From NCBI GenBank assembly GCA_016779205.1, contig JADHOC010000005.1, positions 145,839-209,838 on the forward strand: a stretch of 64,000 nt of DNA. Direction: 5' to 3'. The notes beneath the pieces were generated by a model. It saw only the letters and a program-made list of their open reading frames with translations, had not been told where the DNA came from and ran no database searches. Made by a program: the position numbers and the translations under genes. Source of the stretch: Planctomycetota bacterium. Its GTDB lineage: Bacteria > Planctomycetota > UBA1135 > GCA-002686595. Below, in pieces: positions 53,639-60,932 of the stretch (position 1 is the stretch's first letter; the number at the start of each line of letters is the position of its first letter).

Positions 53639-54301
53639 TCAGGAGTCGTCCTCGTCCCAGTAGCCCAGCTGGTCCACGGGGACGAGGACGCTGGTGACCA
53701 CGTTGGCCGAGTGGGCGGTGACCCGCTTCAGGTACCGATAGGCGAGCGCGCCAGTGGCCGCCGCGCCCCCGGGCCCGTCCCCCGCGATGATGGCCTCGAT
53801 CTGCTCGTCGCATCGGCGGCACACGGCGTCGGCGTCCTGCCCGAAGGCGCGGGCCGCGACCTCGTCCTCCGTGTCGTAGATGTTCCGCGCCTTCGCGAGC
53901 ATCCGGGAGATCCGGTCCCGCAGCTCGATCAGGTCCTCCCTGTATCCCGCGGGGACTTCCCCGCCGAAGGCCCCGAGCTCGAACAGGTTCTTGGCGTAGT
54001 CGCCGATACGCTCCGCGTCACGGACGATGCTCATCATCGCCAGGTGCCCGCCGACGCCCTCCGCGCCGAACGCGGTGAGGTGCGTGAGGATGCGCCGCCG
54101 GATCCGCCGCTCATTGCTGTTGATCCGCTTGTCGGTCCCCCAGATGTCGCTCCGGATGGAGTCCGCGTCCGTCCCGCCGAGCAGCGCCCCGGTCGCGAGG
54201 TCGAAGATGTGCCGACCGTCTTCGAGCATCTGGCCGAAGTAGCGGATGATCTCGTCCGCGCTGTCGGCGCTCTCCTGAATTCGCTTGAGCCAGTGGAACA
54301 T
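53639..54301 (-). CDS. PhoU-like phosphate-uptake regulatory protein
   Basis: 220 residues of helices with two PhoU-like bundles: IWGTDKRINSNERRIRRRILTHLT, and MMSIVRDAERIGDYAKNLFELG with the metal-binding E/DxxxD pattern. PhoU-family proteins restrain phosphate uptake and here probably act on the neighbouring Na/Pi cotransporter. In many bacteria the two are fused as one NptA/PhoU protein; here they are separate genes 45 nt apart on one transcript. The carrier gene precedes it. Confidence 0.88.
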   Translation of the reverse strand: MFHWLKRIQESADSADEIIRYFGQMLEDGRHIFDLATGALLGGTDADSIRSDIWGTDKRINSNERRIRRRILTHLTAFGAEGVGGHLAMMSIVRDAERIGDYAKNLFELGAFGGEVPAGYREDLIELRDRISRMLAKARNIYDTEDEVAARAFGQDADAVCRRCDEQIEAIIAGDGPGGAAATGALAYRYLKRVTAHSANVVTSVLVPVDQLGYWDEDDS

Positions 54302-54346
54302 CGGTAGGGATCTCGGGGGAATTTGGGGACTGGGCGCGCGGCGCCG

Positions 54347-55489
54347 TCAGAAGAGCACGATCCCGAGCAGCGGGATCAAGATGAAGGTCACCACCACGTA
54401 GCCAACCACGTAGAGCTTGCTGCGGACCGCGGCGATCGCGAGGCCGCGGGCCATGTTGATGGGGATCCGGCGGACCGCGGCGAAGGGCAAGACCAGCGAG
54501 ACCGACATGGTGTTGAAGATCATGTGCACCAGCGCGATCTTCAGGCCCTCTAGATCCGTGGCGAGCGATGCCATGAAGGCCGTGATCGTGGTGCCGACGT
54601 TGGCGCCCAGCATGAGCGGGAAGGCGTTCTCGAGGGAGAGCACGCCGGAGGAGCACAGGGGCACCAGCAGCGACGTCGTGATGCTCGACGACTGCACGGA
54701 GATCGTGATCAGGGCGCCTGCGGTGACCGCCAGGAGTCCCGACCTTCTCACCGCGGCGTTCAGCGCCTGCTCGGCGCGGCCGGCCATGACCTTCCGCATC
54801 ACACGAGTGATCGTGGTCAGGGAGACGAGGACCAGACCCAGCCCGGAGATCAGCAGCAGGACCGAGAGCAGCGTCCCCCCCGCGCCAAGGGACTCATAGC
54901 CGTCCCTGACGACCCCCGCCCCCGCCTTGACCGCGCTCTTGATCGGGCTATCCAGCTTCCCGCCTGCCTCCCCCACCGGGAGCTTGTCCGCGATCAGCGA
55001 GGCCGTCTTCGCAAGGAAGCCGGTGGCGATCTCGACGGGCAAGAAGATCGCCACGGCCAGCAGGTTGAAGAAGTCGTGCGCCGTCGCGGCGGCGAAGGCC
55101 CGGCGGAACTCGGTGCGCCGCGCGACGCTGCCGAGGGAGACGAGCGTGTTCGTGATCGTCGTCCCGACGTTGGCGCCCAGGATCATCGGCACCGCAGCCT
55201 CAAGGCTGACGGTCCCGGACCCCACGAGCGCGACGATTGTCGACGTGGTCACAGAGGAGGACTGGACGAGGACGGTGGCGAGGATGCCCGCCGCCAGTCC
55301 GGCGAAGGGATTGGAAACGCCGTCGAAGAGGCCCTCCGCGGCGCCGGCGCCGGCCAGCTTGATCCCGCTCTCCAGGAGCTTGATGGCCACGAGGAACAGG
55401 TAGAGCAGCCCCATCAGCAACACGACCCGGAGCGCGATGGCCTGCGCTTCGCCGAGGGACGGCGTTCTTGACGGAGGGGACTGGGTCAC
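54347..55489 (-). CDS. Na+/phosphate cotransporter, NptA/PNaS family
   Basis: 380 residues, about eight membrane helices, start GTG at 55489. The two inverted halves each carry the family hallmarks: QSSS (VLVQSSSVTTSTIVAL and ISVQSSSITTSLLVPL) and GANVGTT (MILGANVGTTITNT, MLGANVGTTITAF). The family couples Na+ entry to inorganic phosphate import. It is followed by a PhoU-like regulator. A minus-strand TATTCT (55513-55508) lies 18 nt before the start and could be the -10 element, giving a leader of about 12 nt. Confidence 0.93.
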   Translation of the reverse strand: MTQSPPSRTPSLGEAQAIALRVVLLMGLLYLFLVAIKLLESGIKLAGAGAAEGLFDGVSNPFAGLAAGILATVLVQSSSVTTSTIVALVGSGTVSLEAAVPMILGANVGTTITNTLVSLGSVARRTEFRRAFAAATAHDFFNLLAVAIFLPVEIATGFLAKTASLIADKLPVGEAGGKLDSPIKSAVKAGAGVVRDGYESLGAGGTLLSVLLLISGLGLVLVSLTTITRVMRKVMAGRAEQALNAAVRRSGLLAVTAGALITISVQSSSITTSLLVPLCSSGVLSLENAFPLMLGANVGTTITAFMASLATDLEGLKIALVHMIFNTMSVSLVLPFAAVRRIPINMARGLAIAAVRSKLYVVGYVVVTFILIPLLGIVLF

Positions 55490-55614
55490 GGCTGGAACAT
55501 CGGCGAGAGAATACCCGAGACGTGGCTCCCCCTCCTCCTATTCCTACGGCACTGCGAGGGACTTTCCTCCTCAGGGTCGGACGCCCCCCTGATCGCCTCC
55601 GTCCGCTGGCTCGA

Positions 55615-55620
55615 TAGAGT
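55615..55620 (+). promoter_or_regulatory. Leaderless -10 element for the phosphoesterase gene
   Basis: TAGAGT ends 7 nt before the ATG at 55628 with no Shine-Dalgarno sequence; no -35 consensus is visible. Confidence 0.45.
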
Positions 55621-55627
55621 GACCCCC

Positions 55628-57634
55628 ATGCACCGCGCCCTCAACCTCCTGCTCTTGATACCGCTCCACGCTCCGCCCCAGCCCCTGGCTGCGCCCTCGT
55701 GGGCCCGGGGCACCGATGCCCCCCCCCTGGTCCAGGAAGCGCCCCAGTCACGGGTCGACGCCCGCAGATTCATCACCTCGCGGCGCAGCGAGGTCCAGCT
55801 CCCGCTACCCGAGGAGACCGACTCGTTCTTCTTCGTGGTCTACGGCGACCGCACCGGCGGCCCGGATGCGGGGGTGGAGATCCTCCGCGCGGCGGTGGAC
55901 GAGACCAACCTGCTCGGGCCCGACCTCGTGATGACCGTCGGGGACCTGATCCAGGGCTACAACACCCCCGCGCCCTGGATGGCGCAGATGCGTGAGTTCC
56001 GGGAGGCGATGTCCGGTCTCCGCGCGCCGTGGTTCCCCGTCGCGGGCAACCACGACGTCTACTACCGCGGGCCCGCGGGAACGCCGCCGCCCGCGGAGGA
56101 GCACGAGGGCCGCTACGAGATGCACTTCGGGCCGCTCTGGTACGCCTTCAAGCACAAGAGCGCGTGGTTCATCGTGCTCTACACCGACGAGCCCAACCCC
56201 GAGACCGGGGAGCGGAACTTCAACAAGGCCGAGTGCCAGACCATGAGTCCGGAGCAGCTCGCCTGGCTGGATGACACCCTGGAGGTCACCAAGGACGCCG
56301 AGCACGTGTTCGTCTTCTGCCACCACCCGCGCTGGATCGGCGGCAAGTACGGCAACGACTGGGACAAGGTCCACCGCCGGCTGGTGGCGGCGGGGAACGT
56401 GAAGGGGGTCTTCGGCGGGCACATCCACCGGATGAGGTACGACCCGCGCGACGGGATCGAGTACTTCGCCCTGGCGACCGTCGGCGGGCACCAGGGGGGC
56501 GCGGTGCCCGAGGCCGGTTACCTGCACTGCTATGACCTGGTCACGGTCCGGCCTGACCGCATCGAGCGGGCGACCCTCCCCGTGGGTGCGGCGATGGACC
56601 CGCGGGAGATCACAGGCGAGGTGAGCGCGGAGGCGCCCCGCCTCACCCGGGTGGTCCCCGCGGTGAGCGGCCCCATCGCCATTGAGCCCGACGGGAGCGT
56701 GAACACGGAGATCGAGGTGACCCTGCAGAACCCGGTGTCGCGCCCGGTGGACATGGAGCTGCGCCTCACCTCCGCCGACCCGCGCTGGCGATTCACTCCG
56801 GACCACGCCCATGGCCGCATACCGCCCCGCGGGACGAGGACCGTCAAGCTCCGACTGGAACACGCGCCCGGGACGATCGACGCGGCCTTCCAGGCGCCCT
56901 CCCTCTCGGTGGGCTTCGACTACCTGACCGACACGGCGCGCTTCGCCATCCCGGTCCGCGACCACGCGCTGCCCCTGGACGTGTCCTCGCTCCCGCCCAT
57001 CCCTCGCCCCGCCTCCGAGCGCGTCCTGCAGCTGACCGGCGCGGCCCACGCGTCGGTGGGCGCGGCCGCGGTCCCGCTCCCCGACGGCCCCTTCACCGTC
57101 GAGGCGTGGGTCCGGGCGCGGGCCTTCGCGGCGCGCCAGGGGCTGGTCTGCCGCACCGAGAACTCGGAGTACGGCCTGTTCGCCGACGGCGGCCGGCTGA
57201 GCTTCTCCGTCCACCTCGACGGGGCCTACGCCAAGGCCAGGGCCCCGGAGCAGACGATCATGACCCCGGGGACCTGGCACCACGTGGCCGGGGTGTTCGA
57301 CGGGGAGGAGATCCGGGTCTACCTGGACGGCGCCGTCGTCGGGCGCGCCGGCGCCAGGGGCAAGCGCACGCCCAACCAGCTCCCCCTGATCGTCGGCGGC
57401 GACGTCCTCGCCAGCGGCGGCGCCACCTCGACCCTGGACGGTGACATCGACGAGGTGCGGCTCTCCCGGGGCGCCCGCTACCCCGCCGAGGGGTTCACGC
57501 CGCTGCGGCGCCATGTCCTGGACGAGCAGACCGTGCTCCTGCTCCCGATGGACGGCGCCCTGGGGCCTCACCTCCGCGGCGGGCAGGCGGCGGGAGCCAC
57601 GATGAAGGCGGGCGCGAGGCTGATCCAGGACTGA
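55628..57634 (+). CDS. Secreted metallophosphoesterase with C-terminal LamG domain
   Basis: 668 residues from the ATG at 55628. Signal peptide (LNLLLLIPLHAPPQPLAAPS), then a calcineurin-like phosphoesterase domain: VVYGDRTGGPDAG, VMTVGDLIQGY, GNHDVYY, FVFCHHPRWIGGKYG and FGGHIHRMRYD. The five metal-ligand blocks are present; block 1 is GDRT instead of the usual DxH, so one metal ligand may be altered. A beta-sandwich follows (about 350-430), then a LamG/laminin-like domain (about 475-650; TVEAWVRARAFAARQG and GTWHHVAGVFDGEEIRVYLDG). Substrate unknown. Confidence 0.88.
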   Translation: MHRALNLLLLIPLHAPPQPLAAPSWARGTDAPPLVQEAPQSRVDARRFITSRRSEVQLPLPEETDSFFFVVYGDRTGGPDAGVEILRAAVDETNLLGPDLVMTVGDLIQGYNTPAPWMAQMREFREAMSGLRAPWFPVAGNHDVYYRGPAGTPPPAEEHEGRYEMHFGPLWYAFKHKSAWFIVLYTDEPNPETGERNFNKAECQTMSPEQLAWLDDTLEVTKDAEHVFVFCHHPRWIGGKYGNDWDKVHRRLVAAGNVKGVFGGHIHRMRYDPRDGIEYFALATVGGHQGGAVPEAGYLHCYDLVTVRPDRIERATLPVGAAMDPREITGEVSAEAPRLTRVVPAVSGPIAIEPDGSVNTEIEVTLQNPVSRPVDMELRLTSADPRWRFTPDHAHGRIPPRGTRTVKLRLEHAPGTIDAAFQAPSLSVGFDYLTDTARFAIPVRDHALPLDVSSLPPIPRPASERVLQLTGAAHASVGAAAVPLPDGPFTVEAWVRARAFAARQGLVCRTENSEYGLFADGGRLSFSVHLDGAYAKARAPEQTIMTPGTWHHVAGVFDGEEIRVYLDGAVVGRAGARGKRTPNQLPLIVGGDVLASGGATSTLDGDIDEVRLSRGARYPAEGFTPLRRHVLDEQTVLLLPMDGALGPHLRGGQAAGATMKAGARLIQD

Positions 57635-57673
57635 GTGGACGGACCAGGTGCGGCGAGGGGCGGGCCGGGGCCT

Positions 57674-57679
57674 TATGCT
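57674..57679 (+). promoter_or_regulatory. Leaderless -10 element for the parvulin-like chaperone gene
   Basis: TATGCT ends exactly 7 nt before the GTG at 57687. This spacing chose that start codon over the upstream in-frame alternatives. Confidence 0.45.
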
Positions 57680-57686
57680 CTCGGTC

Positions 57687-59177
57687 GTGAAGTCTCGCCA
57701 CCCCATGTCCGCGTCTCGCCCCCTCCTCCTCGCCGCCTCTCTGTCCTGGGCGTTCCTCGCCGGCCCCGCCCCGGCCGCCGGGGCCCACTCCGGTCCAACG
57801 ACGAGGGGCGCTGTGAGCGCGCCCGAGGACCCAGCGGCTCGGATCGCCGGTCCGCTCGCCGAGGAGGGCGCCGCGCTCCACGGGGCTGCCGGCCTGGTCT
57901 CGTTCGCCGATCTGGATGAGGTGCTCATCTGGCGGGACGGGCGGAGCCCCAACGGCAAGCAAGCCCTCGGCCAGCTCCTCGAGCTCCGGATCCTCGACTC
58001 GATGGCCCGAGCTGAGGGGCTCGAGATCACCGACGCGGCCCTCCGCGCCCGCTTCGACGAGCTCGACGCCCTGGCGCGACAGGGCGGCGCCGAGGATGGC
58101 CTCGCCGCGGACATCGCGGCCAGGGGCATCGCGCCCGCCGAGTTCCGCGAGTATCTCCGCCTCGCCATGATCCACGAGGCGTTGACCCGCAAGGCCCTCG
58201 GCCTCGCCGACGACGCGCCGCTGACCGCGGACCAGCAGCAGCTCTGGCTCCAGTCCACGCTCACCGAGCGGGGGGTGACCGAGAAGGCCCACCCCTGGCC
58301 CGACGGGGTCGTCTGCGTCTCGGGGGACGTGACCATCACACGCCAGCAGTTCGGCGGCCACCTCCGCAGCCAGGTTGACGACGAGGACAAGCGCAACGTC
58401 CTCTACCTCATCCTGCTCGAGCGCGCCGTCCGCGCCCGCATGCCGGAGGTCACTCAGGAGGGGTTCACGCTGGCCCTGGACCGCGAGGTCGAGCGCCGGG
58501 CCGCCGAGGTCGCCGCGGACCCCCGGTACAAGGGCGCCTCCTACGAGCAGCTCCTCGACGCCCGCGGCCTCTCCATCGAGGCGGTCCGTCGAGACCCGGC
58601 GATCCGCGCCGCCGCCCTGGCCCACGAGGCCGTCGACCGCGCCCACGACGACGAGAGCCTCAAGGCCGTCTACGCCGCCGAACGCGAGTACTTCGACGGC
58701 CTCTTCGGCGAGTCCGTGGAGGTCCGCGTCTGCTTCCGGAACGCCTCGCCCCGGGAGGACGACCCCCTGCGCCCTTCCTTCGCCAAGGTGGAGGCGGAGA
58801 TGGCCCAGATGCTCGCGGCCATCGAAGCCCCCGCTGACTTCGCGCGCGTGATCGAGATTCACAGCGAGGACCGGACGACCCGGGATGAGGGCGGCCTCGT
58901 GGGCCGCTTCACCCGTGGCACCCCCGGCGTCCCCGAGCCCCTGCGCGAGGCGACCTTCGCCGAGCTGGCTCGCCTGGGCGGGAAGCTCGGACCGGAGGGC
59001 GCCCTGATCGGGCCGATCCGGCTCCAGAACGGGGTCATCCTCGCCCAGCTGTCCAATCGGCTCCCCGCCCCCACCTGGGAGACCATGGGCCAGCACGTCC
59101 ACCGCGAGCTGCGGCGGCGCTTCCTCGAGGAGTCGCTCTCGCGCGACTCCGTCATCACCTACCTCGACTCCAAGTGA
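57687..59177 (+). CDS. Exported SurA/parvulin-type folding factor
   Basis: 496 residues from the GTG at 57687, 7 nt behind a -10 hexamer. Signal peptide about 1-32 (SRPLLLAASLSWAFLAGPAPAAGA). An N-terminal helical chaperone part contains LLELRILDSMARAEGLEITDAALRARF, typical of SurA-like proteins. A degenerate parvulin-like stretch lies at about 345-480 (FARVIEIHSEDRTTRDEGGLVGRFTRG). Catalytic residues are not evident. It probably chaperones outer-membrane or secreted proteins. The BMC genes follow 31 nt later; that may be read-through or an independent promoter. Confidence 0.75.
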   Translation: MKSRHPMSASRPLLLAASLSWAFLAGPAPAAGAHSGPTTRGAVSAPEDPAARIAGPLAEEGAALHGAAGLVSFADLDEVLIWRDGRSPNGKQALGQLLELRILDSMARAEGLEITDAALRARFDELDALARQGGAEDGLAADIAARGIAPAEFREYLRLAMIHEALTRKALGLADDAPLTADQQQLWLQSTLTERGVTEKAHPWPDGVVCVSGDVTITRQQFGGHLRSQVDDEDKRNVLYLILLERAVRARMPEVTQEGFTLALDREVERRAAEVAADPRYKGASYEQLLDARGLSIEAVRRDPAIRAAALAHEAVDRAHDDESLKAVYAAEREYFDGLFGESVEVRVCFRNASPREDDPLRPSFAKVEAEMAQMLAAIEAPADFARVIEIHSEDRTTRDEGGLVGRFTRGTPGVPEPLREATFAELARLGGKLGPEGALIGPIRLQNGVILAQLSNRLPAPTWETMGQHVHRELRRRFLEESLSRDSVITYLDSK

Positions 59178-59208
59178 GCGTCCCCCCCATGTTCATCGGT
59201 GCACCCAG

Positions 59209-59505
59209 ATGTTGATCGGAGAAGTCGTCGGCAGCGTCGTCTCGACCCGCAAGGACGAGCAGCTCGAGAGCTTCAAGCTCCTCGTGGTCCAGGTCCGTGA
59301 CCATTCCAATCAACCCAAGGACCAGTACGTCGTAGCCGTGGACGCGGTCGGCGCGGGCACCGGGGACCTGGTGCTCTACGCGACCGGCTCCTCCGCGCGG
59401 CAGACGACCACCACCAAGGACAAGCCCTGTGACGCCGTCGTCATGGCCATCGTCGACTCCTGGGACGTGGGCGGCGACAACGTCTACGAGAAGTGGAGCA
59501 GCTGA
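59209..59505 (+). CDS. Bacterial microcompartment vertex protein BMC-P (EutN/CcmL), first copy
   Basis: 98 residues. LIGEVVGSVVSTRKDEQLESFKLLVVQ, VAVDAVGAGTGDLVLYATGSSAR and AVVMAIVDSWDV are the EutN/CcmL pentamer hallmarks. These pentamers close the vertices of icosahedral protein shells. It keeps the GSSAR loop at the pentamer pore. It is the first of three BMC-P genes in a row; the next starts 7 nt after its stop. Confidence 0.95.
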   Translation: MLIGEVVGSVVSTRKDEQLESFKLLVVQVRDHSNQPKDQYVVAVDAVGAGTGDLVLYATGSSARQTTTTKDKPCDAVVMAIVDSWDVGGDNVYEKWSS

Positions 59506-59512
59506 GCGCGCC

Positions 59513-59827
59513 ATGTACCTCGGCAGAGTCACAGGTCGCCTGGTCGCCACCGTCCGCTACGAGGGGATGGACGACGTGAAGCTCCAGCTCCTCGAGCCCC
59601 TGGACGAGGCGGGGACGCCCACCGGGGAGCAGCTGGTGGCAGCCTGCGCGCTCTCCGTGGGGCCCGGGGACCTCGTGCACTACATCGACGGGCGCGAGGC
59701 GGCCCTCGCGCTCCCCGACGAGACGTTCGTCCCGGTGGACGTCGCGATCACGGGCTTCGTGGAGCAGGCCGACGTCAACGGCGTCGAGCTGCCCCTGGAT
59801 CGCCCCGGGGCCGGAGGGCAGGGATGA
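59513..59827 (+). CDS. Bacterial microcompartment vertex protein BMC-P, second copy
   Basis: 104 residues from the ATG at 59513. The pattern MYLGRVTGRLVATVRYEGMDDVKLQLLEP...SVGPGDLVHYIDGREAALAL follows EutN/CcmL, but the GSSAR loop reads DGREAA and the start strand differs, so it is the most divergent of the three. The spacing of the conserved strands is retained. It may form mixed pentamers or a specialised vertex. Its stop overlaps the third copy as ATGA. Confidence 0.9.
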   Translation: MYLGRVTGRLVATVRYEGMDDVKLQLLEPLDEAGTPTGEQLVAACALSVGPGDLVHYIDGREAALALPDETFVPVDVAITGFVEQADVNGVELPLDRPGAGGQG

Positions 59828-60132
59828 TCCTCGCCGAGGTGATCGGGACGGTGGTCTCGCCGTCCGAGCAGGTGCGCGCCCTCGACGGCCGCAAGCTCCT
59901 CGTGGTCCGGCCGGTCCAACCCGCCGGGGCCGCCGTCGGCCCCAAGCCGCGGGTCGCCGTGGACACGATCGGGGCCGGCGTCGGCGACCGCGTCCTCGTC
60001 ATCGACGAGGGCAACTCGGGGCGCCAGATCCTCGCGGCGCCAGACGCGCCGGTGAAGACCCTCATCATCGGCTTCGTCGACGAGGTCGAGCTCGGGGGTG
60101 AGCGGGTCTACGACCACGGAGCCGAGCGATGA
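59824..60132 (+). CDS. Bacterial microcompartment vertex protein BMC-P, third copy
   Basis: 102 residues. LAEVIGTVVSPSEQVRALDGRKLLVV, VAVDTIGAGVGDRVLVIDEGNSGRQ and TLIIGFVDEVEL keep the EutN/CcmL strand order. The pore loop reads GNSGRQ. The start overlaps the previous stop (ATGA), and the aldolase start overlaps its own stop as well. The three are diverged paralogues rather than recent duplicates. Confidence 0.93.
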   Translation: MILAEVIGTVVSPSEQVRALDGRKLLVVRPVQPAGAAVGPKPRVAVDTIGAGVGDRVLVIDEGNSGRQILAAPDAPVKTLIIGFVDEVELGGERVYDHGAER

Positions 60133-60839
60133 GCGCGCGGACCTGGAGCGAGGAGGAGTCGCGGCTCCGCACGGCGATCTGCCGGGTGGGCAAGCTCTCC
60201 TATGATCGGAACTACATCGTCGGCGCGGACGGGAACATCAGCGCCCGCATGAGCGATGGGACGATCCTGATCACGCCCACAGGGGCCATGAAGGGCTTCC
60301 TCGAGCCCGTCCATATCGCCCACGTGGACATGACCGGCCGCGCCCTCGACGACGGGCCGAAGCCGTCCAGCGAGGTGGGTATCCACCTGGTCAGCTACCA
60401 GGAGCGTCCGGACTGCAAGGCGATCTGCCACGCCCATCCCCCCCACGCCGTCGCGCTGACCATCGCCGGCGTGGACCTGCAGACGCCGATCATCCCGGAG
60501 ATCATCGTGACCATCGGCGGCATCCCCACCGCCCCGTTCGGCACTCCCGGGACCCCGGAGCTGCCGGAGACGATCCGGGACCTCGTCCGCTGCTCGGACG
60601 TGATGATGATGCAGAACCACGGGTCGGTCACCCTCGGCACCAACCTGATGGACGCCTACAAGAAGCTCGACATGCTCGAGCACACCGCCAAGATCCTGTG
60701 GCTCGCCCACGTGGCCAAGGGCGGGCTCGAGCCCCTGGCGCCGGACCTGGTGGAGAAGATGCTCGCGACACGCTCGCAGCTCGGGATCACGACGCGGAAC
60801 ACCCTCGAGAACCAGTGCGGCATCGACCCCAACGGTTGA
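60129..60839 (+). CDS. Class II (L-fuculose-1-phosphate-type) aldolase
   Basis: 236 residues. This zinc enzyme class cleaves L-fuculose- or rhamnulose-1-phosphate to dihydroxyacetone phosphate and lactaldehyde. Zinc and catalytic residues are all present: Glu82 in SSEVGIH, His101 and His103 in CHAHPPH, and His164 in MQNHGSV; GNISAR is the phosphate-binding loop. In planctomycete/verrucomicrobial microcompartments this enzyme produces the lactaldehyde that is processed within the shell. Coupled (ATGA) to the third vertex gene, which supports that role. The aldehyde dehydrogenase and hexameric shell genes are not next to it. Exact sugar uncertain. Confidence 0.92.
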   Translation: MSARTWSEEESRLRTAICRVGKLSYDRNYIVGADGNISARMSDGTILITPTGAMKGFLEPVHIAHVDMTGRALDDGPKPSSEVGIHLVSYQERPDCKAICHAHPPHAVALTIAGVDLQTPIIPEIIVTIGGIPTAPFGTPGTPELPETIRDLVRCSDVMMMQNHGSVTLGTNLMDAYKKLDMLEHTAKILWLAHVAKGGLEPLAPDLVEKMLATRSQLGITTRNTLENQCGIDPNG

Positions 60840-60861
60840 TCCCTGCCTCCCCGATCAACGA

Positions 60862-60895
60862 CAGCGCCCGCGCTCCTCTCGGAGCGCGGGCGCTG
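60862..60895. terminator. Strong hairpin between convergent aldolase and peroxidase genes
   Basis: CAGCGCCCGCGCTCC-TCTC-GGAGCGCGGGCGCTG: 15-bp stem with 4-nt loop, 22 nt after the aldolase stop, then CTCTAATCTCTGG. It can end both convergent transcripts. Confidence 0.7.
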
Positions 60896-60932
60896 CTCTA
60901 ATCTCTGGTCTCCGCGGGCGCGGAGCGCGCCG

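Noticed and set aside
55805..58396. 863-residue minus-strand frame opposite the phosphoesterase
   Set aside because: Crosses a promoter and two genes and shows no motif.
59209..60132. Three BMC-P genes as a recent tandem duplication
   Set aside because: The three proteins differ strongly outside the core motifs, including the pore loop, so they are old paralogues.
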